Below are positions 54,012 to 62,412 of a stretch of DNA of 64,000 nt, piece after piece. Within the stretch, counting starts at the first letter, position 1; every line of letters starts with the position of its first letter. The stretch is from Streptomyces hiroshimensis. Lineage in GTDB: Bacteria > Actinomycetota > Actinomycetes > Streptomycetales > Streptomycetaceae. The stretch is taken from the NCBI RefSeq assembly GCF_014650335.1, contig NZ_BMUT01000002.1:573301-637300 (forward strand), in the 5' to 3' direction. The position numbers and the translations under genes were made by a program. The notes under the pieces are model-generated. The model ran no database searches and was not told where the DNA came from. It saw only the letters and a list, made by a program, of their open reading frames with translations.

Positions 54012-56249
54012 ATGACGGTCTGTGCCCCCCAGAGCACTCCACAGAGCACCCCGCGGAGTGGCTCGATGGACATGAGACGCGCGGCGTTCACGGTCACGGC
54101 GAACGGCTCGTACGCCGCCCGGCTGGCCCTCGACGGCGGCACGGGCGGCTGGTTCCCCGAGCGCTGGACGCTCGACGGCCCCGAGCCGTACGCCGTGCCG
54201 CTGCCCGGCAGCCAGCCCGAGGAGCCCGACAGCGAGGTGCAGCCGCTCGCCGACGGGCGCGTCCTCATCCGCCGCCGGGTCGCCGAGCGGCACACGCTCT
54301 CGCTGCTCTACCCCACCGGCCCCGGCACCGGGGAGGTGTCCGTCGGCGCCGTCGAGTGCGCCCGGCTGACCCTGCTGCCCCCCGCGCCGGGCGGCGCCAC
54401 CGCCTACGGGCTCGTGCACGCCGAGCGCACCACCGCGCTGTGGCGGCTGCACGGCGGCTCCTTCGGGCCCGAGCGGGTCGTGGAGGTGCCGGGCAGCTGC
54501 GCGGGCGGCGCCTGGCTCGACCGGACGGGCCGGCTCCTGGCCCTCGACCGCGAGCTGGACGGCCGCACCAAGACCGTCGTCGTCGACCTGGAGCGCGGCG
54601 GTGAGACCAGCCCGCTGCTGCAGATCACCGAGGAGAGCAACGACCGGCTGCTGCTCGCCGACCCCTACAGCGGTCTCCTGCTCGTCCGGTCGGACGCCCC
54701 CGGCCAGGACCGCCTCGGGTGGGGCGTGCTCGGCTCCGCGCGGCCCGTGCGCTTCCCGGAATGCCTGCGGCCCGCGGGCGCGGTGCTCACCCCGTTCGCC
54801 GCCCAGCCCGGGCAGGAGCTCACGCCCGAAGGATGCGCCGTGGCCTTCCGGGTCGAGGGCGCGACCGGCAGCTGGGTGGGGGTGTGGCGCCCGTCGGGCC
54901 GTCAGCTGCAGCAGTTCCCCGCACCGGCCGGCTGGCTGGTCGGCGCGGGCCTGTGGACCACCGGCGGCGAGCTCCGGCTGCCGTTCGTCACGCCGTACGT
55001 GCGGTGCGGGCTGGCGCGGCTGCGGCTGCCGGAAGGGGAGCGGGGGGAGACACGGGATACCGGCGGGCGCGGTGCGGCGCGGGACGCGGCCCCCGGCGGG
55101 CCGCGCACCGCGCCGGAACAGCGGCCGCCGTCGCCCTCCGGGCCGGAGCCCGGGCAGCCCTCCGGGCCGGAACACCGGACCCAGCCGCCGCCGGCGATGG
55201 GGCGGCAGCCGCAGGGGCCGCTCCTGCAGGCGCCTCGCCCGGCGCCGGAGCAGCCGCCTTCGCAGGCGGCGCCCGCGTCCCAGCCGTTGCTGAGGGAAGT
55301 CCCCCGCCTCGTACCGCCACAGCCACCCCGGCCGGAGCCGGCGGCTCCGGGTGGACCGCAGCTGCAGACACCACTGCTGCAGGAAGTGCCGCGTTCGGTG
55401 CCGGGGTACGGGACCTCCGTAGCGCCGCAGCGGGTGGTGCAGCCGTTGCTGCACGAGGTGCCCCGCTCGGTACAGCCGCAGGCGCCCCTCCTGCAGGAAG
55501 CAGCCCGCCCGGCGGAGCCGACGGCGCCCATCGCGCCGCAGGTGCAGGTGCCGCTGTTGCAGGAAGTGCCGCGTTCGGTGCCGGGGCACGAGGCCTCCCC
55601 GGCGCCGCAGCGGGTGTCGCAGCCATTGCTGCACGAGGTGCCCCGCTCGGTGCAGCCGCAGGCGCTCCCCCTGCAGGAGGCGTCCCGTCCGGCGGAGCCC
55701 GCCGTGCCGCAGCAGGAGGCACCTCTCCCGGCCGGGCAGCCGTTGCTGCAGGAAGTGCCCCGTCCGGCGGAGCCGGCGGCTTCCGTGGTGCCGTCGTTGC
55801 TGGAGGAAGTGCCGCGCTCGGGGCCGCAATCGGCCCGGTCGGTGCCGGAGTCCGCGTCTGCGGGCGGGCCGCAGCTGCAGTCGCTCCTGCAGGAAGTGCC
55901 CCGCCCCGCCCCGCCGCAGGCGCAGCCGCATCAGGCGCCCTGCCCGCCGCAGGCGGCCCCTCCCCTTCTGGAGCGCCCCCACGAAGGGCCCCCGCCCGGC
56001 CCGCCGCAGGCGGCTCCGCAGGCGGCTCCGCAGGCGGCCCCGCAGGCGGCCCCGCAGGCGGCCCCGCAGGCGGTGCGGGCGGAGTCGCCCGCCTCCGTCT
56101 GGACCGCCGTGCCTCCTACCGGGCTTCCCGGGGCCGGTATGCCCGGGGCCTGGTCCGTGGCGGCCTCCGCGGGCGGGGGGCAGGGGGGCGTGCCGCCCCG
56201 GCCCGTGCCCCTGCAGCAGGCCCCGCTGGGGAGGGAGCACCGCACCTGA
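54012..56249 (+). CDS. Beta-propeller-like protein with PLLxEVPR repeat tail
   Basis: About 745 residues. Residues 1-350 are strand-rich with repeated Asp/Gly turns (RLLALDRELDGRTKTVVVDL, RLLLADPYSGLLLVRSD) as in WD/TolB-type propellers. Residues about 370-680 are Pro/Gln/Ala-rich and contain eight exact LL[QHRE]EVPR motifs plus three decayed ones, spaced about 20-35 residues, then PQAA repeats from 12-bp DNA units. No signal peptide. ATG 54012 follows GGAGG. Function unknown; conserved propeller, variable tail. Confidence 0.75.
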   Translation: MTVCAPQSTPQSTPRSGSMDMRRAAFTVTANGSYAARLALDGGTGGWFPERWTLDGPEPYAVPLPGSQPEEPDSEVQPLADGRVLIRRRVAERHTLSLLYPTGPGTGEVSVGAVECARLTLLPPAPGGATAYGLVHAERTTALWRLHGGSFGPERVVEVPGSCAGGAWLDRTGRLLALDRELDGRTKTVVVDLERGGETSPLLQITEESNDRLLLADPYSGLLLVRSDAPGQDRLGWGVLGSARPVRFPECLRPAGAVLTPFAAQPGQELTPEGCAVAFRVEGATGSWVGVWRPSGRQLQQFPAPAGWLVGAGLWTTGGELRLPFVTPYVRCGLARLRLPEGERGETRDTGGRGAARDAAPGGPRTAPEQRPPSPSGPEPGQPSGPEHRTQPPPAMGRQPQGPLLQAPRPAPEQPPSQAAPASQPLLREVPRLVPPQPPRPEPAAPGGPQLQTPLLQEVPRSVPGYGTSVAPQRVVQPLLHEVPRSVQPQAPLLQEAARPAEPTAPIAPQVQVPLLQEVPRSVPGHEASPAPQRVSQPLLHEVPRSVQPQALPLQEASRPAEPAVPQQEAPLPAGQPLLQEVPRPAEPAASVVPSLLEEVPRSGPQSARSVPESASAGGPQLQSLLQEVPRPAPPQAQPHQAPCPPQAAPPLLERPHEGPPPGPPQAAPQAAPQAAPQAAPQAAPQAVRAESPASVWTAVPPTGLPGAGMPGAWSVAASAGGGQGGVPPRPVPLQQAPLGREHRT

Positions 56250-56465
56250 GCGGCCGCCGACTCGCGGTCCGGCCGGGTGGCCCGGGCGATCAAGGTCCCG
56301 TTAGAATCCGGGCGGGGGTTGCGCAGCTGTACCGGACGGTCACCGTCGTGAGCCGGACGGCCGTGCGCGGAGGGCGTGTCGGCGTCCGCCGACACCGTGC
56401 GCCACTGCCGTGGCAGCCCCCTACGCGCAAGCCACGCATCCCCATCCGACGGAGTGACTTTCCCC

Positions 56466-56621
56466 ATGCCCGACGCCCGAACCGACACGACCGAGGCACG
56501 CCCCCTTGAGGCGTCCCAGGCCGCAGCCGCCGGCTCCGGCAGGCACCGTGGTCCGGCTTCCCCCGAAGACAACAGCGCCCCTGCCCACGGCAAGCACCGC
56601 CGTACGCCGGAAGGCCACTGA
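56466..56621 (+). CDS. Small conserved Streptomyces protein
   Basis: 51 residues, hydrophilic and disordered: TDTTEARPLEASQAAA, then SGRHRGPASPEDNSAP and HGKHRR. I recall similar short proteins in other streptomycetes. ATG 56466 follows CGGAG at 12 nt. Followed by a bidirectional terminator. Confidence 0.6.
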   Translation: MPDARTDTTEARPLEASQAAAAGSGRHRGPASPEDNSAPAHGKHRRTPEGH

Positions 56622-56651
56622 CCGGCGTCGTCGACGCGATTCCGGTCAGCC

Positions 56652-56701
56652 CTCGGGCGCCGGGTGGTCCCGCTCAAGCGGACACCCCCGGCGCCCGAGG
56701 C
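56652..56701. terminator. Bidirectional hairpin between convergent genes
   Basis: CCTCGGGCGCCGGGTG (56652-56667) pairs with CACCCCCGGCGCCCGAGG (56684-56701) with one bulged C, between the small gene and the SDR gene. Confidence 0.85.
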
Positions 56702-56723
56702 GTTTCCGGGGCCCGACGCCCCG

Positions 56724-57665
56724 TCAGCCGGGCCCCAGCTGCCACACCTCCGGCGCGGCGAACGTCTCCCCGGGCGGCCGCCCGGCGAAGTGCGGGGTGA
56801 GGAGCCCGTCCAGCTCCTCGACGGTGAACACGTCCTTGGCCGTATCGAACCGCGCCGCGACCTTCGGCCGCTCCATGACCGCGACCATGCCGCCGTGCAC
56901 GAGGAGCACCTGCCCGGTCACCCCCGCCGCCGCCGGCGCGGCGAGATAGCCGACCAGCGGCGCGACGTGCCCGGGGGCCAGCGGGTCGGTTCCCCCGTCC
57001 GCCGGCGTGCCGACCCCGGCGAAGATCCGCTCGGTCATCCGGGTGCGGGCCCGCGGGCAGATGGCGTTCACCGTGACCCCGTACTTGCGCAGGGCCTCCG
57101 CCGTGGAGGTGGTGAGGCCGACGATGCCGCCCTTGGCCGCCGCGTAGTTGGGCTGTCCGGGGGAGCCGATGAGGAACGCCTCGGAGGAGGTGTTGACGAT
57201 CCGTCCGTACACCGGCCGCCCGGAGGCCTTCGCCCGCTCCCGCCAGTGCGCGGAGGCGAAGCGCACGGTGTTGAAGTGGCCCTTGAGGTGGACGCGGATC
57301 ACGGCGTCCCACTCGTCCTCGGCCATGGAGAAGACCATCCGGTCGCGCAGGATGCCCGCGTTGTTGACCAGGACGTCGAGCGAGCCGCCGCCGGCCGCGA
57401 CGGCGAGCCGGACGAGGTCGCGGGCGGTCTCGAAGTCGGCGACGTCGCCGACGTGGGCGGTGGCGAGCCCGCCCGCCGCCCGGATCTCTGCGGCGACGGC
57501 CTCGGCAGGCGCGGCCGACGCCTCGCCGGAGCCGTCGGCGCCGGGCTGCCCGTAGTCGTTGACGACGACGTGCGCGCCGAGCCGGGCCAGTTCGAGGGCC
57601 TCGGCCCGGCCGAGGCCGCGCCCCGCGCCGGTGACGATCGCGGTCCTGCCGCGCAAGGACAACAT
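56724..57665 (-). CDS. SDR dehydrogenase, Hsd4A-like (3-hydroxyacyl-CoA/17-beta-hydroxysteroid)
   Basis: 313 residues. Cofactor loop TGAGRGLGRAEA, NNAG in VLVNNAGILRD, catalytic Ser in IVNTSSEA and YAAAKGG with Tyr/Lys. The length and the substrate loop RARTRMTERIFAG match the FabG/Hsd4A type of sterol side-chain beta-oxidation and peroxisomal MFE-2. It likely oxidises the 3-hydroxyacyl-CoA formed by the MaoC hydratase. ATG 57665; 45-bp gap to the alcohol dehydrogenase gene, same strand. Confidence 0.87.
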   Translation of the reverse strand: MLSLRGRTAIVTGAGRGLGRAEALELARLGAHVVVNDYGQPGADGSGEASAAPAEAVAAEIRAAGGLATAHVGDVADFETARDLVRLAVAAGGGSLDVLVNNAGILRDRMVFSMAEDEWDAVIRVHLKGHFNTVRFASAHWRERAKASGRPVYGRIVNTSSEAFLIGSPGQPNYAAAKGGIVGLTTSTAEALRKYGVTVNAICPRARTRMTERIFAGVGTPADGGTDPLAPGHVAPLVGYLAAPAAAGVTGQVLLVHGGMVAVMERPKVAARFDTAKDVFTVEELDGLLTPHFAGRPPGETFAAPEVWQLGPG

Positions 57666-57710
57666 GCCGCGTCACACCCCTCTCATCTCAGGACTCATCC
57701 CGGACTCGTC

Positions 57711-58787
57711 TCAGATCTCGATGCACGTGCGCAGCGCCTCGCCCGTCCGCATCTGTTCCAGGGCGTCGTTGACGCCGGACAGCGGGACGCGGTGCGTGAT
57801 CAGGCCCGCGAGGTCGATGCGGCCGGCCCGCCACAGGGCGATGGCCCGTTCGTACGAGCGCAGGACGTCCCCGCCGCCGTACAGGGACGGCAGGATCCTC
57901 TTCTCGTCGAAGAACAGCTCGAACATGTTGATCTGGAAGAGGTCGTCCATGGCCCCGGCCCCGACGACGCAGAGCGTGCCGCCGCGCCGCGTCGCGTCGT
58001 ACGCGGCCCGGGCGGTGGCGGAGGTGCCGACGACCTCGAAGGCGTAGTCGAAGCCCTCGCCGCCGGTGACGCGCGCCCGGGCGTCGGCGAGCGCCTCGGG
58101 CGGTACGGCCTCGGTCGCGCCGAAGCGCAGGCCGGCCTCGCGCCGGGAGGCGACCGGGTCGACGGCGACGATCTGCGCGGCGCCCGCGGCCCGCGCGCCC
58201 TGGATCGCGCAGATCCCGACGCCGCCGCAGCCGATGACGGCCACCGAGGAACCGGCGGTGACGTCGGCGGTGTTGAGGGCGGCGCCGAGGCCGGTGGTGA
58301 CGCCGCAGCCGATGAGGGCGGCGATGTCGTAGGGCAGGTCGTCGGGGATGGGCACGGCGCAGCCCGCGCCGACGACGGCCTCCTCGGCGAAGGTGCCGGT
58401 GCCGGCGAAGCCGAAGAGGTCGGCGCCGCCCAGGCGGAAGTTGGGGGTGCCGGCCTCCATGAGGCTCGCCAGGCACAGCTGGCTCTGCCCGCGCTTGCAG
58501 GCGGGACAGCCGCCGCAGGGCGGCAGCCAGCAGACCAGGACGCGGTCGCCGGGCTGCAGTCCGGCGACGCCCTCGCCCACCTCGACGACTTCGCCGGCCC
58601 CCTCGTGCCCGGGGACGAAGGGCACGAGCTGGGGGAGCACCCCGCTCATGGCGGAGAGGTCGGAGTGGCAGAGCCCGGTGGCCCGCATGCGCAGCCGGAC
58701 CTTGCCGGGGCCGAAGCCCACCGCCTCGACGTCGTCGCGGACTTCGAGCCGGGGCCGTCCTGTCTCGTGCTGTACGGCTGCGCGCAT
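57711..58787 (-). CDS. Zn-dependent alcohol dehydrogenase (MDR family)
   Basis: 358 residues. Catalytic zinc ligands: CHSDLSAMSG (Cys) and GHEGAGEV (His-Glu). Structural zinc: CGGCPACKRGQSQLC with four Cys. Rossmann loop VIGCGGVGICAIQGARAAG. The Rv3086-type ADH group acts on sterol or lipid alcohols. ATG 58787 has AGGAG upstream. Co-directional with the SDR and MaoC genes, but its 208-bp upstream gap carries 21-bp repeats, so a separate promoter is possible. Confidence 0.88.
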   Translation of the reverse strand: MRAAVQHETGRPRLEVRDDVEAVGFGPGKVRLRMRATGLCHSDLSAMSGVLPQLVPFVPGHEGAGEVVEVGEGVAGLQPGDRVLVCWLPPCGGCPACKRGQSQLCLASLMEAGTPNFRLGGADLFGFAGTGTFAEEAVVGAGCAVPIPDDLPYDIAALIGCGVTTGLGAALNTADVTAGSSVAVIGCGGVGICAIQGARAAGAAQIVAVDPVASRREAGLRFGATEAVPPEALADARARVTGGEGFDYAFEVVGTSATARAAYDATRRGGTLCVVGAGAMDDLFQINMFELFFDEKRILPSLYGGGDVLRSYERAIALWRAGRIDLAGLITHRVPLSGVNDALEQMRTGEALRTCIEI

Positions 58788-58890
58788 GACCACTCCTTTG
58801 ACGCGGTTTCCGACGCGTCGTGCGTGTCGGTTGCGGTGGCTGCGGAATCCGCCGGGCTCCCCGCCGCCGCGGCGGCGGGCGGGCGCGACG

Positions 58891-58953
58891 CGGCTTATCG
58901 ACGGTGCCGTGCGGATTATCGGCAGTGCCGTGCGGCTTATCGGCGGTGCCGTG
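58891..58953. repeat. Three tandem 21-bp repeats upstream of the alcohol dehydrogenase
   Basis: CTTATCGACGGTGCCGTGCGG, with variants at 58891, 58912 and 58933, differs by a few bases per copy. It sits in the promoter region, 104-166 bp before the ATG; possible iterons for a regulator. Confidence 0.75.
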
Positions 58954-58995
58954 CGGGCCCGCACCGGGCGGATGTCCGCCGGACCGGCCGGAGGC

Positions 58996-59859
58996 TCACC
59001 CGTGCGTGACGACCGTGTCCGCGAGGACGGGCGCGTCGTCGCGCTCCACGGCGCTGACGGAGACCTGGATCCGGCCGGGCGCCGGGGTCTCCCGCCACAT
59101 CCGCACGCGCAGCGTCTCGCCGGGGTAGACGACGCCGGCGAAGCGGGTGCGGTACGCGCGGACGCGGGTGACGTCCCCGCCGAGGGCGGTGTCGACGACG
59201 GCCTTGAGGGTGATGCCGTACGAGCACAGGCCGTGCAGGATCGGCCGGTCGTAGCCCGCGAGCTTGGCGAACTCGGGGTCGGCGTGCAGGGGGTTCCAGT
59301 CGCCGGAGAGGCGGTAGAGGAGCGCCTGGTCCTCGCGGACGGGGCGCTCCACGACGGCGTCGGGGGCGCGGACGGGCGCCTCCAGGCGGGTGGAGGCGCC
59401 GCGCTCGCCGCCGAAGCCGCCCTCGCCCTTGACGAAGATCTCGCTCTCGCCCGTCCACAGCGGCCCCTCGGCGTCCGCGGCCTCCGAGCGCAGCACGATG
59501 ACGGCCGCCTTGCCCTTGTCGTGGACGGCGGCGACGCGCGAGGTGAGGGTGACGGAGCCGCGGACCGGGAGCGGGCGGTGCACGTCGAGGGACTGGCCGC
59601 CGTGCAGCACCGCGGCGAGGTCGATGTCGATGCCGGGGGCGGCGAGGCCGCCGGCCTGCGCGGTGCCTCCGCCGGCGACGGTGGCGAAGCTCGGGAGGAC
59701 GTGGAGCCGGCTCTCCAGGGTGTACCGGAGCTCGTCCGGGTCCGTGGCGGGGGTGCCCGCGCCGATGCCGAGGTGGTAGAGCAGGACGTCTTTGTGATCC
59801 CAGGTCAGGGAGGTGCTGCGAGGGGCGGCGGCGACGGCCCGGCGTACGTCGATGGGCAT
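58996..59859 (-). CDS. MaoC-family 2-enoyl-CoA hydratase (Hsd4B/MFE-2 hydratase-2-like)
   Basis: 287 residues with two hot-dog domains. The catalytic hydratase-2 motif in the second half reads YRLSGDWNPLHADPEFAKLA, with D-x(4)-H; it is followed by PILHGLCSYG, as in Rv3538 and yeast/human hydratase 2. The N-half (VLPSFATVAGGG) is the degenerate substrate lobe. It hydrates enoyl-CoA during steroid side-chain oxidation. ATG 59859 has GGAAGG upstream; a KstR box lies 13-26 bp upstream of the ATG. Confidence 0.9.
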   Translation of the reverse strand: MPIDVRRAVAAAPRSTSLTWDHKDVLLYHLGIGAGTPATDPDELRYTLESRLHVLPSFATVAGGGTAQAGGLAAPGIDIDLAAVLHGGQSLDVHRPLPVRGSVTLTSRVAAVHDKGKAAVIVLRSEAADAEGPLWTGESEIFVKGEGGFGGERGASTRLEAPVRAPDAVVERPVREDQALLYRLSGDWNPLHADPEFAKLAGYDRPILHGLCSYGITLKAVVDTALGGDVTRVRAYRTRFAGVVYPGETLRVRMWRETPAPGRIQVSVSAVERDDAPVLADTVVTHG

Positions 59860-59871
59860 CGGGAACCTTCC

Positions 59872-59885
59872 TAGAACGCGTTCTA
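59872..59885. promoter_or_regulatory. Perfect KstR operator upstream of the MaoC gene
   Basis: TAGAACGCGTTCTA is a perfect palindrome and fits TnnAACnnGTTnnA at every fixed base; flanking C and G extend it. It overlaps the ribosome-site/promoter area of the hydratase gene. Confidence 0.85.
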
Positions 59886-59994
59886 GCCGATCCGATGGAA
59901 CCCCCTGTATAGCCGGGTCCGGGACAAATGTCACGGGTGGTCGCCCACACTTGCATCTGCCCAGCTCAGAGCCGCGTTCCCTAGAGTTCTGAAC

Positions 59995-61215
59995 ATGAGC
60001 GAAAGCAAGACCGAGCGCAAGACCGGGTTCAAGGCGGGCCGCAAAGCGGGCCGCTGGGCCGGCCGCAAGTCCGAGCTGGAGCGGCACAAGCCACCGGGGA
60101 AGTTCGCCTTCCTGCCCTGGCTCTTCATGCTCACCGGGGACGTCCAGGAGCTGCTCCGGGGCGAGGTGCCGCTGCCCTGGCTCGGCTGGGTGGGCGTGGT
60201 GGCCTTCGCCGCCCTGTACATCCTCACGGTCTTCACCGGGCTCGACCAGCGGTACCGGGGGACCCGCGTCCCGCTCCTCTCGCTCATCGGCATGGCCGTC
60301 GCCACGTACGCGCTGACCATCGGTTACGGCGGCGACTGGCTGCTGTGCTTCCCGCTCCTGTCGCTGGCCACCGGCATCGTGCTGCGGCGCGGGCTGACCG
60401 AGAGCGGGCGCCGGCTGGGCGTCATCGTCCTCGCCCTCGCCGGCTCGGCCGGGGTGATCGCGAGCTTCCGGGGCGGCCCGTCGGAATCCCTGACCGTCGC
60501 CTACGGGACCCTGCTCTCCGGCTTCGTCACCGCCGCGATCCTCAGCCTCTTCGAGACCGTGGCCCAACTGCGCGCCACCCGCGAGGAACTGGCCCGCAGC
60601 GCCGTGGAGCGGGAGCGGCTGCGGTTCTCGCGCGACCTGCACGACCTGCTCGGCCACACCATGTCCGTCATCGTCGTCAAGGCGGAGGCGGTGCGCCGGC
60701 TCGCCCCGCGCAACCTGGACGCCGCGATCGGGCAGGCGGCCGACATCGAGGCCGTGGGCCGGCAGGCCCTCACCGAGATCCGCGAGGCCGTCACCGGCTA
60801 CCGCGAGTCCACCCTCACCACCGAACTCGACCGCGCCCGCTCCCTCCTGGAGGCCTCCGGCATCACCCCGGACATCCGCCAGTCCGGGCCCCCGCTGCCG
60901 CCGCAGAGCGCGGCCCTGCTGGGCTGGGTCGTACGGGAGGGCGTCACGAACGTCGTCCGGCACAGCGGCGCCGGCCGCTGCACGGTCGAAGTGCGCGGCG
61001 AGACCGACCAGGTACGCCTGGAGATCACCGACAACGGCGGCGGCGTAGGCTCGGACGCGGCCCCCGCCTCGCCCGGGAACGGCCTCAAGGGCCTGACCGA
61101 GCGGCTGGCCGCCGCCGGCGGCCACCTGACGGCCGGCCCGGACGGGCGCAAGGGCTTCCGGCTCGTGGCCGAACTGCCCGTGGACTCGGAGTCCGAGGAG
61201 GACCACCGCTCATGA
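59995..61215 (+). CDS. DesK-like sensor histidine kinase (HisKA_3)
   Basis: 406 residues. Basic N-terminus (KTGFKAGRKAGRWAGRKSEL), five or six TM segments in residues about 35-175, coiled coil ending RERLRFSRDLHDLLGHTMSV with the phospho-acceptor His, then the ATPase boxes VVREGVTNVVRHSGA (N box), ITDNGGGVG and GNGLKGLTERLAAAGG. The signal is likely sensed in the membrane. Its ATG 59995 is close to a divergent promoter region with the KstR box. Stop overlaps the regulator ATG. Confidence 0.92.
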   Translation: MSESKTERKTGFKAGRKAGRWAGRKSELERHKPPGKFAFLPWLFMLTGDVQELLRGEVPLPWLGWVGVVAFAALYILTVFTGLDQRYRGTRVPLLSLIGMAVATYALTIGYGGDWLLCFPLLSLATGIVLRRGLTESGRRLGVIVLALAGSAGVIASFRGGPSESLTVAYGTLLSGFVTAAILSLFETVAQLRATREELARSAVERERLRFSRDLHDLLGHTMSVIVVKAEAVRRLAPRNLDAAIGQAADIEAVGRQALTEIREAVTGYRESTLTTELDRARSLLEASGITPDIRQSGPPLPPQSAALLGWVVREGVTNVVRHSGAGRCTVEVRGETDQVRLEITDNGGGVGSDAAPASPGNGLKGLTERLAAAGGHLTAGPDGRKGFRLVAELPVDSESEEDHRS

Positions 61216-61817
61216 TCAAGCTGCTCCTCGCCGAGGACCAGGGAATGATGCGAGGTGCGCTCGCGCTGCTGCTCGGGCTGGAGGAGGACATAGAGATCGT
61301 CGCCCAGGTCGGCGACGGCGACGCGATCGTCCCCAAGGCCCTGGAGACGAAGCCGGACGTCGCGCTCCTCGACATCGAACTGCCCGGCCGCAGCGGCCTG
61401 GACGCCGCCGCCGACCTGCGCGCCCGGATGCCCGGCTGCCAGGTGCTGATCCTCACCACCTTCGGCCGCCCCGGCTACCTGCGCCGCGCGATGGAGGCCG
61501 GAGCGGCGGGCTTCCTCGTCAAGGACGGCCCGGTCGAGGACCTGGCCGCGGCGATCCGGCGGGTCCTGGCCGGAGAGCGCGTCATCGACCCGGCCCTGGC
61601 CGCCGCCGCCCTCAGCGCGGGCCCCAACCCCCTGACCCAGCGCGAGCGCGACGTCCTCGCGGCGGCGGTCGACGGGGCGACGGTGGCCGACATCGCGGCG
61701 AAGGTCCACCTGTCGCCCGCGACGGTCCGCAACTACCTGTCGGCGGCCATCGGCAAGACCCAGACCCGCAACCGCATGGAGGCCGTCCGCGCGGCCCGGC
61801 AGAACGGCTGGCTCTGA
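61212..61817 (+). CDS. DesR/NarL-family response regulator
   Basis: 201 residues. Receiver: LLLAEDQGMMRGALALLLG, phospho-acceptor Asp in VALLDIELPG, Thr in LILTTFGR, Lys in FLVKDGP. C-terminal LuxR HTH: LTQRERDVLAAAVDGATVAD, IAAKVHLSPATVRNYLSAAI. ATG 61212 overlaps the kinase stop (ATGA). DesR in Bacillus controls membrane-lipid desaturation; target here unknown. Confidence 0.92.
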   Translation: MIKLLLAEDQGMMRGALALLLGLEEDIEIVAQVGDGDAIVPKALETKPDVALLDIELPGRSGLDAAADLRARMPGCQVLILTTFGRPGYLRRAMEAGAAGFLVKDGPVEDLAAAIRRVLAGERVIDPALAAAALSAGPNPLTQRERDVLAAAVDGATVADIAAKVHLSPATVRNYLSAAIGKTQTRNRMEAVRAARQNGWL

Positions 61818-61869
61818 CCCGGTAAGCACCGGAAGCGCCGGTAAGCGCCGGAAGCACCGGTAAGCACAA

Positions 61870-61915
61870 GAGCCCCTCCGGCCGCCTGCGCATCGGCAGG
61901 CGGCCGGAGGGGCTC
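61870..61915 (+). terminator. 20-bp perfect hairpin terminator
   Basis: GAGCCCCTCCGGCCGCCTGC (61870-61889), loop GCATCG, complement 61896-61915. It ends the two-component operon and also faces the 3' end of rnpB. Preceded by CCGGTAAGCACCGGAAGC-type short repeats (61820-61866). Confidence 0.9.
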
Positions 61916-61928
61916 GTGCAAGACAGGC

Positions 61929-62338
61929 GGCGGACGAGTCGGCCTGTAAGCCGGGTTCTGTCTCCCGAGGCCCTTGCGGTCCTCGGGGAGGCGGCCATCC
62001 ATCTAGGCCTGCCGTTGCCGGCAGGCTCAAGCGGTCTACCCGCGGACTCGGGCGGGCAGCCCTCGATCGTCCGCGCAGGGCCGCCGTGAAGCGGCCCCTC
62101 TTGACCTTGCTCCGGGTGGGGTTTACCTAGCCGCCTGAGTCACCTCAGGCGCTGGTGGTCTCTTACACCACCGTTTCACCCTTACCGGAAGCCTCGCGGC
62201 TCCCGGCGGTCTGTTTTCTGTGGCACTGTCCCGCGGGTCACCCCGGGTGGGCGTTACCCACCACCCTGCCGTATGGAGCCCGGACGTTCCTCGGGGGATC
62301 CGAAGATCCCACGCGGCCGCCCGGCCGGCTCGTCCGCC
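61929..62338 (-). ncRNA. rnpB: RNase P RNA (class A)
   Basis: On the minus strand the 3' end reads AACCCGGCTTACAGGCCGAC and the 5' domain has GAGGAACGTCCGGGCTCC. The ends pair as P1: GGCGGACGAG (62338 down to 62329) with CTCGTCCGCC (61938-61929), continuing GCCGGCC/GGCCGA. The CAGGGTGGTGGGTAACGCCC internal segment (around 62270-62245) is the conserved P10-P12 area. Length near 410 nt. It matures the 5' ends of tRNAs. Confidence 0.96.
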
Positions 62339-62412
62339 GTGCCGACCATGCTACCTGGCGGGGGCTGCCACGATCGCCCCGGGAACCCGGAGCCCGTCAC
62401 CGCCGCTCCCGG

